From positions 16,281,850 through 16,345,849 of the forward strand of contig NC_088304.1 in the NCBI RefSeq assembly GCF_032854445.1: DNA of 64,000 bases, given 5' to 3'. Numbering within the stretch: the stretch's first letter is position 1; each line of letters begins with the position of its first letter. Made by a program: the position numbers and the translations under genes. The stretch is from Liolophura sinensis (Eukaryota > Mollusca > Polyplacophora > Chitonida > Chitonidae). Below are positions 1 through 11,081 of this stretch, in pieces. The notes below the pieces were generated by a model that saw only the letters and a list, made by a program, of their open reading frames with translations, was not told the DNA's origin and searched no databases.

Positions 1-201
1 TGAATGTCTGCAACTGTTTCGGAACAAACCGAGTGTACCTGAATGTCAATGTTTTGATTATATATGCAACGTGCGATCGTGATTAGATCGACGCGAGTTG
101 AGTTCACCGACAAATTTATATTCGCACACCGACATATTTTTGCCACGTTGAAAGAAATCACGCCCGCGCATCATAGTCAGGCGGCTAAAACTGCAGCAGT
201 C

Positions 202-3200
202 ATGGAGGAAAATGTTTACCTGTTTGTTCCGAATCTTATAGGTAAGCAGCAAGGTGGAATGTGGTCACTTAATGTTGAGAAGCCTGATGAAGGATGAACA
301 TCATTACCATCACAGCCCACGCTCAGAAACAGCCACGAAAGTTTTTTGGTCGCTCGATGACTCCTTCGTTAAATATGCCGGATGTAAAGCTGAGTTTACT
401 CTTCATTGTTAGCCGTTGACCTTTCCCCTCATCTCCCCAACCTCCCTCTCAGATGCTCGTTAAAAAAGTTAATTCTTCAATGAAATGACACATGATGTAA
501 ACATCAACCTGAGCTGAAGAATGTGTCAAATATTATAACTGTACCACCCTAGTTTTAATTCAATGTTTGTCAGTAGTAATGATGGTCAAGTCCTGATATG
601 TATGTTGACAGTAGTAGTGTGGATGTTTTAGTGGAAACTAAGACAAGAGAGTGAAGAAGATTGCTCTGATGTTAGCTTCGCAAAAATTTTGTTCGGCCAA
701 GGATGGCCCAAATCAGTGTCAGAGCTAGCTCCATGTACCTTCACAGCTTTGGCGGAGCATGATCCGATTATGGTGCAACCTCCATACACGGACCGTGGAG
801 CCATAATGGGCGTAGGATGTTCAGCTAGAATGCAGCTGTACTGTATGTACAGACCTGCAAACTTAAGGCTGAGGAGACATATTTGATGGGTACTTTTTGC
901 TTCAAACTCCGTCACAAACTGCCACAGCCACTGTATCACTTTGTTTGAGGCCATCCTTGTCTGAAAAAAATTTTGCCCAACATAACCTCAGAGCGAACTC
1001 GGACAAGGGAAGCAGTAGCAAGGCCTATGTGAAAATCATGAAGATGAGGGATGGGGAAAAGACGCAGTGGCTGAGATATAACTCAAATAGTCCATGTCAG
1101 CTTACACTTACAGAACCCAGGTTGAGTGAATATTCAATGTTAAAATGTAGGCAGAGCAACAAATGTATCAGAGGTAAAACCTCAATTCTTTGTCTGACAT
1201 ATGCTCAGATACAGCTCTCTCAGCTCTGACTGCTTCTTTAAGTGTGGTCTAGAGTGTTAACACTTTCCTTGCTTAGGGTTACTGGAGATTTATTTTCCTC
1301 CTCCCAAAACCTGACAGCTGGCATATAAATGAAAAATTTTTGAATAGTGTTAAATATCAGTCAAGCAAATAAGAAAAAGTAGGGTACGTGACGACAGATT
1401 TTGAAAAGTTAACTTATTTCTTTATTTGTTCTAGTTTGGAGACGGCGGGATTATCCCTGCGTTGCATCATACCAAAGAGTTTAGAAATGGTACTTAGCTG
1501 GTTATCACTGGATTGTACATCAGCTTGAGAGGTGTGAAAGCCATAAACTGATAAATCCACAGCAGGCGAGCTGGACCAGGAAATAATCTGATCTGTGAAT
1601 TGTTTCCATTGACAAATTATCTGGCTTGTCTGGCTTTTGCCAAATCATAGCCTGTGGTGAACACTTGGGTAGAAAAGAGAAGAAGTTACTCTTCCTCCAC
1701 TCATACATTTTGTTGTTGTTGTTGTTTCATAGGGCCTACAACGCAGTGGTTTGTTGTTTACAGTGCAAAACCTTGATGATGAATTTGTGTACCAATGAAA
1801 CAGGCGCAGGCCTGTTTACTTATTTTAGTTTGGAGACTGCAGGATTAATTCTGGGTTGGGTCATACCAAAGGCTTTTAAAATGGTACTTGTTGCTGCCTC
1901 GCTTGGCACTCAGCACTCAAAGGCTAAAGCAAGGAAACAGGACTGGTTGGCACAGTGTCAGTATAATGTGACTGGGCGGGGCATCATATCTGTTCAGGGG
2001 TAGTGGGCTTTGGCAGCATGGACTTGCCCTACCACCAGAAGAGACACAATATATGTGTCTTGACTCTATTGACTCTTTGTCATCATATAACTGCAAAATT
2101 GTTAGGTACCTCAAGCATACTGTATATGTATACATACATAAATTGTTACATGTATTCTGGCTAGTGAAAAAGATAAGAACAGATACTGAAAAAGAAATTA
2201 AAAAAACAAGTTGTATCAATCAGCCAAAGAGAAGCAGGGTTGGTTGGGTTACAGTCAATGATCATGGTTTCACTGAAGGATCCAGTCAACATAACTCAAC
2301 AAAAGGAAAGATTCCTGATTCCATTTGAAAAACAGGTGGTCATTTTAATACAGTACATGTCCATACCAGTAATTGTACAGAAGTTAGTTAAATTTACTGA
2401 ACAGAAAATTAGACACATACTATCATTGGTATTCATGAACATCTTGCCCTAATGGTGTATTGTATTCAGTAATGAGAAATTATCATGTGTCTTATCTGTT
2501 TGCAGGCTATGTACGAGTGGTCTTAGCCCTGGCCTCATTTTACTTCATGCCATCTAATCATGTGTTAGCAGCCACATTGTACCTGTTGAGTGGCTTCCTC
2601 GATGCTTTGGATGGTCATGCTGCACGATACTTTAATCAGTGTAAGAAAACATTGTACCAAAATTAATTTTTCACGACAATTGTCAATGTCTTGGCACTTC
2701 TTCAGTGCTCATTACCTAAAAGCTCCGGTCTGAGCCCTGGTTTCCTGCACTAGTCTCAGGAATCAGGCCCAGGTCCCAGCCTTTGTTTTGACTTGGTTCT
2801 TTCTTTGGGTTCAGGTTTCAGCATTGGTTTCCCTCTGAGGTTCAGGTCTCAAGGTTTTCATTTGACATGGTTTCCAGTCCATCTCCAGGTCTCAGGCCTG
2901 GTTTCCCATTTAGGTCCATGGGCCAGTTTCATGAAGCTTACTTAGGGTTAAGTTGCCCTTGCACTTCATATCTCTACAACATACATGGTAGTTAAGGGCT
3001 TACTTAGCTCAGTGAGTCTCATGAAACCAGCCCCAGGTCTTGGCCCTAATTTCCTGACTAACTCCAGATGATGCCATTTTTTGGACTTGGTTTCCCTAGT
3101 TCCAGGTGTCTGCCTTGATTGCCTGTCTAAGCCCTGGTATTATCTAGGCTGGGTTCTCAGCTCTGGTTTCCCACCTAGGCCCAAATATTAGCCTTCGTCT

Positions 3201-5566
3201 TGACTTGGTTTCCCATCTAGGTCAAGTTATTCACTGTGGTTGTTTCAATTTTGGGTCAACTTGCCTTGATTTAAAGTTGAGATCTTGGTTCTTTGTTCAC
3301 CTGGCTTGAAGGGTGAAGCTCTTAGTACTTGGTTCACCTGGCTGGTTTTTCCTCCTTGGTCCTGCTCTCAGCCCAGGTTTTATCTCTAGGTGAAGGATTC
3401 ACTTTTTGGTTGACCTGGCTGGTTTCCCTTCTTGGCCCTGCTCTCGGCCCTGGTTTTATCTCTAGGTCAAGGTCTCAGTTCTTGGTTGACCTGGCTGGTT
3501 TCCCTTCTTGGCCCTGCTCTCGGCCCTGGTTTTATCTCTAGGTCAAGGTCTCAGTTCTTGGATGACCTGGCTGGTTTCCCTTCTTGGCCCTGCTCTCAGC
3601 CCTGGTTTTATCTCTAGGTCAAGGTCTCAGTTCTTGGTTGACCTGGCTGGTTTCCCTTCTTGGCCCTGCTCTCAGCCCTGGTTTTATCTCTAGGTCGAGG
3701 TCTCAGTTCTTGGTTGACCTGGCTGGTTTCCCTTCTTGGCCCTGCTCTCAGCCATGGTTTTATCTCTAGGTCGAGGTCTCAGTTTTTGGTTCACCTGGCT
3801 GGTTTCCCTCCTTGGTCCTGCTCTCAGCTCTGGTTTTATCTCTAGGTTAAGGTCTCAGTTTTTGGTTCACCTGGCTGGTTTCCCTTCTTGGTCCTGCTCT
3901 CAGCCCTGGATTTATCTCTAGGTCAAGGTCTCAGTTCTTGCTTCACCTGACTGGTTTCCCTTCTTGGTTCAGCCCTGGTAAGACTACATGTAGTTGTACA
4001 TGTAAATAATGAACACACTGTTCTGCTTTCATAATTCTCCTGTATTTGCCACTGACAGGTAGCCGTTTGGGAGCGTTACTGGACATGGTGACAGACCGTT
4101 TCACGACGATGGGTCTACTGGCAACACTGTGTTATCTCTACCCTTCTTACATGTTCTTCTTCCAGCTGAGTATGGTTATAGACATTGTCAGCCACTGGAT
4201 TCACACTCAGAGGTATGCTCGCGAATTTTATAGTTCTCCTAATATTTGTATCTTTTCTAAGAGGTCATCATTGCTGTTCTCGTAGCTGTGTTTGGAAGGC
4301 GAACAGTAAGTATGTTGTAGCTACATGTATATGTGTTTACTAAGGAATTATATTTTTCATGTGAGGGTTTTGTTTGTTTTGTTTTTACCATATATGCAAT
4401 AGTTCCCGGCAATACTTCTTTAGATGTAATGCAGTTGGTCTTATGATGTTGCAAAAATACCTTTCGGTATGTTGCATTTATATTGATGACATGAATTTTT
4501 TTTTTGCAGCTCATTAATCAAAGGGTCCACCAGTCATAAGGTCATTGACCTTTCCGCCAATCCGATTCTGCGTCACTACTACCATAACAAGGTGCGTATA
4601 AATATTTTGGTTGCTGCTAAGGAAAGGGACGGTTGCTGCTTCCCTGAAATAGTTTCAGGTGAAATTTCTGCCTGGATTTTCTGCCATAGGTGTGACAGGT
4701 AACTGTTGAGGTGAGGAGGATTTTGTTACCATACTTCTGGAGGTGACCGTCTCCAGTAGCACAGTTGGTAGAGCATCCGCGTCGGGAGCGGTAGATCCAG
4801 GGTCAAATCCTGGGTCAAGTCACCCGTAAGGCCTTAAAAAAGAGGAAGTTTTAACTTCCTCGCTTGGCATTCAGCATTAATTAATTGTCATATGACTGGA
4901 AAATTGTTAAGTACGACCTTAAACCCCAAGCACTCACTCACTCACTCTGGAGGTGTGACAGGTAACTGCTGAAGTGAGGTGGATTTTGTGACCTTACAAC
5001 AGGAGACCAGCTCACAGGTACATGTCTTTTTCTCTTTCAGGTGATCTTATTCACCATGTGTGCCGCTAACGAGCTATTCTACTGCTTGCTTTACCTGTGT
5101 CACTTCACCTGTGGTCCAGTCTGTAAGTTTTGAAGTCCCATATTACCTAATCAGTACTGTTAAATGTTTATTAAAGTTTTATTCTCTAATCTCACACTAT
5201 TTGTCACAAAATCACATTTCATGCAGAGGTATTTTTTTTTATTTTTCGCTTTTCTCACGGCACACTTTTCATCACAGAGTGTACTTAATGTCCTTTTTCC
5301 TCCGTTGAGAACTGTTTTCTCATACTATAGGGCCTACAAACACACATTCCATGAGATACTCTTTTCTCATGGCTCACTGTCACAAACACACATTTATTTC
5401 TTTGTGAACACACCCTTTCTCAGTTTAATACACACTTTTTATTTTGGTACAGATTCAGTTATACATCTGACTACACAAGATATCATTGATGGAGGCACAC
5501 ATTTTTCTGCTTTTGGAAACACTGCCTTATTAGAGCACAGTCTTAGTATAAGGAAGTATGAATCAA

Positions 5567-5629
<63 letters not shown>

Positions 5630-5865
5630 CAGTGATAACAATTATGATGGGATAATTATTCATTGATAAGAATTTCTTTCAAACTTTCCTGGTTGTAGTG
5701 CCATTGTTCAATGTGGGCTTGTGGACAGTCCTGGCTGTGCTGACGTGTCCCTTAGCTATTGTGAAGAGCGGAATCAGCGTGGTTCAGTTGTGGGCAGCCT
5801 GTGAGAATGTAGTGACCATAGATGTGGCGGAGAGGCAACAGGCCAGAAGGAACAAGGCTGATTAA
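202..5865 (+). CDS. CDIPT: Phosphatidylinositol synthase (CDP-diacylglycerol--inositol 3-phosphatidyltransferase)
   Basis: Joins CDP-diacylglycerol to myo-inositol to make phosphatidylinositol in the ER membrane. Six coding exons: 202-241, 2506-2640, 4059-4212, 4510-4591, 5041-5122, 5699-5865. All junctions are GT/AG and the phases agree, giving 660 nt and 219 residues, close to human CDIPT (about 213). The CDP-alcohol phosphotransferase signature is complete: D46, D49-G50, A53-R54, G63, D67, D71. The N-terminus MEENVYLFVPNLIG matches the family start, which is why the ATG at 202 is preferred to the in-frame ATG at 64. Several hydrophobic segments follow, as expected for a polytopic enzyme, and the tail is basic (ERQQARRNKAD). 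Introns hold SINEs and a minisatellite. No frameshift or missing catalytic residue was seen. Confidence 0.95.
1430..2110 (+). repeat. SINE family 2 (long form) plus fragment in CDIPT intron 1
   Basis: The stretch 1818-2110 carries the body of the second SINE family: GGGTTGGGTCATACCAAAGG, a segment reading CTTGGCACTCAGCACT, and a decayed end near ATAACTGCAAAATTGTTAGG. A shorter related fragment lies at 1433-1500. Both are diverged and look old. The same body occurs at 10648-10945 and 42548-42815. Confidence 0.6.
2700..3965. repeat. 76-bp minisatellite with degenerate flank, CDIPT intron 2
   Basis: About eight tandem copies of a 76-bp unit run from about 3320 to 3965. The unit includes CTGGTTTCCCTTCTTGG, TTTTATCTCTAGGTCAAGG and CTCAGTTCTTGGTTGACCTG. 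The central copies differ by only a few bases. The 2700-3320 stretch is made of shorter, much more diverged pieces of the same words, which suggests an old array with a recently homogenised core. The repeated 61-residue open frames in it follow from the repeat and are not coding. Confidence 0.9.
4744..4947 (+). repeat. SINE family 2 copy, CDIPT intron 4
   Basis: A tRNA-like head with a box A match (TAGCACAGTTGG) and a box B-like stretch (GGTCAAATCCTG) is followed by a body containing GAAGTTTTAACTTCCTCGCT. The 3' end is AAACCCCAAGCACTCACTCA, a short tandem ACTC tail. Other copies: 60447-60738 (+) and 24483-24800 (-). Confidence 0.85.
5570..5625. repeat. AT dinucleotide microsatellite
   Basis: Uninterrupted AT repeat of about 28 units in CDIPT intron 5. 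It produces mirror open frames of alternating Ile and Tyr on both strands, which are not genes. Confidence 0.97.
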
Positions 5866-6540
5866 GGAGTACTTGTGATCATAGCATAATGTAAATGTAT
5901 ACAGATATATACAAAATGTTTGTGAGAGCTTTCTAAAATGTAACCCCACATACAGTTGGAGGGCTATATCGCAAACTCATGTACATGTGGTATTTACATG
6001 TACATACATACATACATGTATAAGAGCAATGGAGATGTAACAGTGCAACATTTGTTAATGGTTGCCATGGTAATTACTGTCTTGTAACAATGACAACAAG
6101 AAGGCCTTGTGAAACAGGCCCTTGGAGGACAGCCTGACATAATATTTCATTTGTGGTAAATGTCTTTAATACTGAAGTAGTAAGTTATTGTATGAGGAAG
6201 TCTAGTGTGTTATCATTGAGTTACCACATTTATTGTTTCTATGTGAGAGAAGAAAAGGCAGCAGTGATTCTTACTTGAGCATGACGTTTTTAACCATCAT
6301 CTCTTTAAACCATCAGAGTTCATCACCTGGTGAACTGTAGAAATTGGAACATTAAGCGAAAATGTGGTCTCGAGTAGTCCACATTTTTTTATCCAAAAAT
6401 ATTCTGAAAATTTGCTGGATACAGCTTAGGTGTGTCAAAAAAGACAAACTTATGAGGCGTCTTTCAACTTTTTGTCTTGTCTCATCTTTCCTGAAAGCAC
6501 TATCTACACATGTTCTTCACGATGTGGAATCCCCTGAGTT

Positions 6541-6617
6541 CTAGCTGGTTTCCTCCTACCGTAATGTTGGCCGCTGTCATACTATAGTTCGATATAAAAT
6601 ACCAATCAAATAAACAA
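6541..6617 (+). repeat. SINE family 1, 3' fragment
   Basis: Contains the conserved 3' module of SINE family 1 (GTAATGTTGGCCGCTGTCAT and ACCAATCAAATAAAC). The head is missing. Confidence 0.7.
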
Positions 6618-6729
6618 AATCATGACGTGGAATATGGGCATTATTTATTATTGTTTATGAAGCTGTTATACGATAGTGTGGTGTTCTAATGATTTAAGCC
6701 CACGTGAAAACGTAATCAAACATATATGG

Positions 6730-6976
6730 GGGGCCTCCATGGCTCAGTCGGTTAACGCGCTAGCTATGACCCAGGAGCCTCTCACCTATGTGGTCGCTGT
6801 GAGTTCAAGTCCAGCTCATGCTGGCTTCCTCTCCGGCCGTACGTGGGAAGGTCTGACAGCAACCTGCGGATGGGTGTGGCTGTGCCCGGTTTCCACCCAC
6901 CATAATGCTGGCCGCCATCGTATAAGTGAAATATTCTTGAGTACGGCTTAAAACACCAATCAAATAAATAAATGAA
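6730..6976 (+). repeat. SINE family 1, near full length
   Basis: Reference copy of the commonest repeat here. It has a tRNA-like head (CCATGGCTCAGTCGGTTAAC, then GTGAGTTCAAGTCCAG as box B region), a middle beginning CCGTACGTGGGAAGGTCTG, and the 3' module AATGCTGGCCGCCATCGTAT then AGTGAAATATTCTTGAGTAC, ending in CAAATAAATAAATG. At least 15 full or partial copies occur in this window in both orientations. Confidence 0.9.
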
Positions 6977-7857
6977 CATATAAAAATTTTTTCCCCATAA
7001 TCTTGCACTTGTTTGTATTATCCCCTTCAGAGACTTTTGTAATTTTTGTGGGGATGATTTGCAATACGAAATAAGCAAAAGGACAACATACAATGCTGTT
7101 CATTTAATGTTCTGTCAGTCTTGAAGTATATTGCCAGGGATGGTTGTACATATTTGTGTATTTTAATTTAACTATACTGTCATTAGCATAAAGGGACAGC
7201 AGCACTTTTTCCAAAGACAGAGGTCAGAGGGCTTAGTCTCAAACATAGGCATTGTGTTATTCTTTATTATATAATAATTTATTATTATTTGACATTATTC
7301 TTTTATGTATGAGCAAATGAACTGTACAAGTACATGCACCTTTTTAACCAGTGCTACCCTTTATTTTAGCTTTATTACATTAAAATGACATGTATAGAAA
7401 TTAAATGTTTCAACCTGGTAATTTTTTTTCTGTTTCATCTTTTACTGATTATACTTTTTTATTTTTGTTGAGACTGCATTTAGTTTGATATGTATCATAT
7501 TTTCTTTAGGCATGTAACTTGTAAATGTTTTTTTTTTTGTTGTTGTTTTTGTTTAATTGAGCCTTTGACTGCCCTTGATCAGATGAATTGTTTTATCTAG
7601 TGGTCACAATTTGTTTGCATATGATACATGTAAAATGTCATCCTATTAGCATATTAGAAACTGGCTATACCCCCTGGGTAGTTAAATATAGAACTCTATC
7701 AAGCAGTTTCCAGGTTGATCAGTATACATCATCATTGAAAGCATGATTGAGAGGTTTTCGTACATCGTGGGAAGTCGGTATTAAATGGTGTAAGGGCGTA
7801 ATATTTGTTTGTACAGTATGTTTAATTTGTGTGAATTATTTCCCTAGGTAGTGATAG

Positions 7858-7957
7858 TATAATGTATGTGTTATCTCCCCCACATAATGTATGTGTTATC
7901 TCGCCCTCATAATGTATGTGTTATCTCGCCCACATAATGTATGTGTTATCTCTCCCG
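7858..7957. repeat. 25-bp tandem repeat, four copies
   Basis: Four copies of a 25-bp unit containing ATAATGTATGTGTTATCTC, with small differences. Confidence 0.9.
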
Positions 7958-9364
7958 CTATAGCAGGAAACACATTCCATAAATATCATGTGTTCAAAAT
8001 TTATGACTCGCCCTGTATGGAAAAATATTTGTTTATATTACATAAACACAACTTTGACATCAAGAGGGCGGTTATAATATAATTTCATTTGAAGGAGACT
8101 GACCTTCCATTGGAAAGGTTAGATCATACAGTTGTAGTCCGAAAAACAAGATAATCAACACTGATAAAAGTTTGATGACAACCGTGAAATAAGCCATTTT
8201 ACCCAGCATTAGCTTTTTGTGATCAGGGTATTTCAGCTTAAGGTTAGCTGTTTTCAAGTGACACATTTTTCTTGATTCCGTACAGTTCAATCACCCTTAA
8301 GGGCCCTTTAAGAGTGTGTTAGGAAGTATGATGAATTTTTATTATAAAAAACTAAGAGGTAGCATCAAAAGTTTTATTTTAGGACCTTTATGTGCTTCTG
8401 AAGGTGTATTTTTACAGGCGAAGCGTTAGGTGAAATGCAGTAATTTTCTGACCCACCTTTTTGAAACTCCTGTGAATCGGTTAGCACCAGGGTGTCATCT
8501 GCTCTGACATTAATATAGGATATTGGCCTGTTTACAGTTTTCAGCGTTAATCCACTGTATTATAGGTGTTAAGGTATTGTGCTTACATGTATGCTATATT
8601 GAATCTCAAATACGCTAATTACAGAATATTTAACATAAAGAGGCATGGAGCATTAAACACAGCTTATAACGTGAACAATATGTACTTAAAAATGTGACAA
8701 ATGCATGCTTTTAAATGTGTATGGCGTTTTCGGTTGTTTTTTTTTTTTTTTTTTTCTCGACTACTTCAGAGTACATTTCACTGAAGGAATTAGCTACAGA
8801 TGTAGTTATAATGTACTTCCATGTATGATCGGTTTATGGCATTTTCAGTCGATGCAGAGAGTTCTAAACTGAACGTCAGATTAAAAAACTGGTCATGCAT
8901 CTGGAGGTTTTTCACGTAAATAGTGTATGCCTGGGGAAGGGTGGCGGTTTTCTTCTGCTTCCATAAGCTTGCATGACCGCCCTTGTTTTAATGGAACATT
9001 CTTGTATACAAGCCGAAACCACTACGAAATGAATAAAAGAAAGAACCGTCTGCTTTGCAACCACCCTGATGCAAGTGATTTATTTTTGATCGCGAGAACA
9101 TGATTTGATCGTATCCTTCTGATTGGTCTAGGCTAACAAGAAGAAAAGAAAATGTATGGGTGCATGTCTGTTCTTTGTCGTCGTTACTTGTGTTTGACTC
9201 ACTTTGCAATATACCTCGCCTGGTGTCTGAAAAGTCCCATGATGTAAATCCGCAACAGAAGCTAGATTCGAACACAAGATCTGGTTGAGCAATGACTAAC
9301 CGTCTTCAGAGCTCAGATCAATATGTCCTTCCTCGCATTGCAAATTGATTTGGGCTTTACATTC

Positions 9365-9512
9365 TACACAAGAATATTTCACTTATACGACTGTGGCCAG
9401 AATTACGGTTTGAGGAAGCTGGACAGATCCCGAGGCCTTCCCATGTATAAGACCTGAGAGAAAGCCAGCATGAGTTGGACTTGAACTCGCATCGCCCGCA
9501 TTGGTGAGATGT
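9365..9512 (-). repeat. SINE family 1, partial and diverged
   Basis: Reverse-strand copy running from the 3' module (AGAATATTTCACTTATACGA) to the head region (GAGTTGGACTTGAACTCGCA). Confidence 0.8.
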
Positions 9513-10319
9513 CTTACCTTGTAGCCATGGTGGTTAACGTGGACTTTCATCCATACATGTGTCCATCTATCACCTCCAGTATAGGCGGAAATACATTAAT
9601 CGGAAAACCGAAAAGCCTAACGAATGCCTGTATAATTATCTTCTTATCTGGTAAAACTTTGTCTAACTATGTTACAGTGATACAGCTATTTATGGTTTTC
9701 CTTTTTTCTGAATACCAATACCAGTGATAAGAAGGGGTTGGTAATTCCCAGAATCATTCATTTGATAAGAGCAGGTAACTCCAAACACTCAAACGCATGG
9801 AGTGTTACATGCGTTCTGTCGGACAATCCTTGTATATAGTACATTTTACTCCATTTTAGGTAAGATACCAGCGAAAGCACAACGCACCCACAAACTCAGG
9901 ATGTACAGAATTAGGTTTACCGTTATCTGTAACGAATTCATACTTGGACACTGACTGCTGTGATTCATTAGATGGAACGATTGGCAGTTCAAATACTTTA
10001 TTTAATGTGTTTGATTTAGGTCTTCAAGCTGAACTTGAAAATATGATGGTGGTTATCTTGACGGGTTGAGATACATACGATGAAGTCTGCAAATGCCACG
10101 GATTAGATTAAATTAGCTTTATCTAAATTGAACAATGAGTTAATGTGGATGTCAGTCAAGCTGTAAATGGAGCAGAGAAAAGAATGTTCTTTTTCAGTCT
10201 TGACACCCATAAATTTAGATAGGTAAAAAGTAAACTAGATTACGATGAGAATATGACTTGTTATATAAGCGTTTCGCATAATCGCATACTGGAATGTGTG
10301 TGTAAACTACAAACCAGAT

Positions 10320-10545
10320 GGAAGAGTGTCGTAAGTGGTTAACACGCTTGTCTTTCAAGCTCTAGGACACAAACAGAAGTTTAATTCCGGCCTTGTGGAG
10401 GGAAATTGTGGAGGCTCCCGCTCTCGCTGGCGATGGCGTCATTGGCGACATTGATGGACATCTGTACGTCACAACTCGTCACTAGCCCATAAATTCTCCA
10501 GTATACGGCGCTAAACAACAATCAAGTCAATAAATAGATAATGGA
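10320..10545 (+). repeat. SINE family 3 copy
   Basis: A tRNA-like start (GTGGTTAACACGCTTGTCTT) is followed by a unique body (GATGGCGTCATTGGCGACAT). The 3' end is CCAGTATACGGCGCTAAACA then CAATCAAGTCAATAAATAGA. The head and body differ from families 1 and 2, but the tail logic is the same. Confidence 0.7.
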
Positions 10546-10647
10546 TAGTGTTATAGGTCAACGTTTTGGGAGTGGAAAGGCTGAAAACGCCAAGTTTCAA
10601 GTTAGGGTGAACTTGGATGTATTGTTAAAAACAAAATATTTACCAAA

Positions 10648-10945
10648 ATGCAGGCCTAACGGTTAGAGCATTCGCCTCTAGGTCGTGAGAACTCGAGATC
10701 AAACCCGGGGCGGGTCATACCAAAGACTTCAAGATTGTACTTGTTGTTACCGCGCTTGACGCTCAGCACTGAGAGGTAAGAGCAAGGAAACATTAGTGGT
10801 TGGCCCTGCATCAGTGGGGTGTCATGTCTGGTGTCTTCGGTATGATACGTCAGTTTCGGCTGCGCTTTGGCCGCATTGACTCGCTCTGCCATAGGAAGAC
10901 ACAGTATGCGTACACACCTAATTATTCCTCGTTAAACCCTAAGCA
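10648..10945 (+). repeat. SINE family 2, long form
   Basis: The head CAGGCCTAACGGTTAGAGCA is followed by the body with GGCGGGTCATACCAAAGACT and GGTGTCATGTCTGGTGTCTT. The 3' end is CTCGTTAAACCCTAAGCAAA. It lies just downstream of Kv gene A on the opposite strand. Confidence 0.8.
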
Positions 10946-11081
10946 AAGATGCATACTCACTAAAATGCGATGTTTGAAAAGGTTATGCTTCTGTGAGAGC
11001 TGTATATACATGCAAACATGTCCAACTCCATTCTTTGGAATGTGTTCATTTGTGTTCAAAAATTGACGATGACTGAAGTAG

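Larger units (their letters stand above)
5866..11081. other. Intergenic region between CDIPT and Kv gene A
   Basis: No supported coding exon was seen on either strand. The first part should hold the CDIPT 3' UTR, but no polyadenylation signal outside repeat tails could be chosen. The rest is AT-rich sequence with SINE copies (listed separately), poly-T runs near 7530 and 8735, and a short tandem repeat at 7858-7957. Confidence 0.6.

Noticed and set aside
64-201. N-terminal extension of CDIPT from the ATG at 64
   Set aside because: The family begins at the MEEN/MPDEN-type start just before the first membrane segment, so the extra 46 residues are probably 5' UTR.
3329-3921. Series of 61-residue open frames, nearly identical to each other
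   Set aside because: They are translations of a 76-bp minisatellite in a CDIPT intron. The unit length is not a multiple of three and no codon preference is seen.
5164-5663. Open frames on both strands over the AT repeat
   Set aside because: Caused by the dinucleotide repeat and lying in an intron of CDIPT.
6782-7093. Open frames over SINE family 1 copies (also near 52000, 58900 and 61000)
   Set aside because: They recur with every SINE copy and are a by-product of the repeat.
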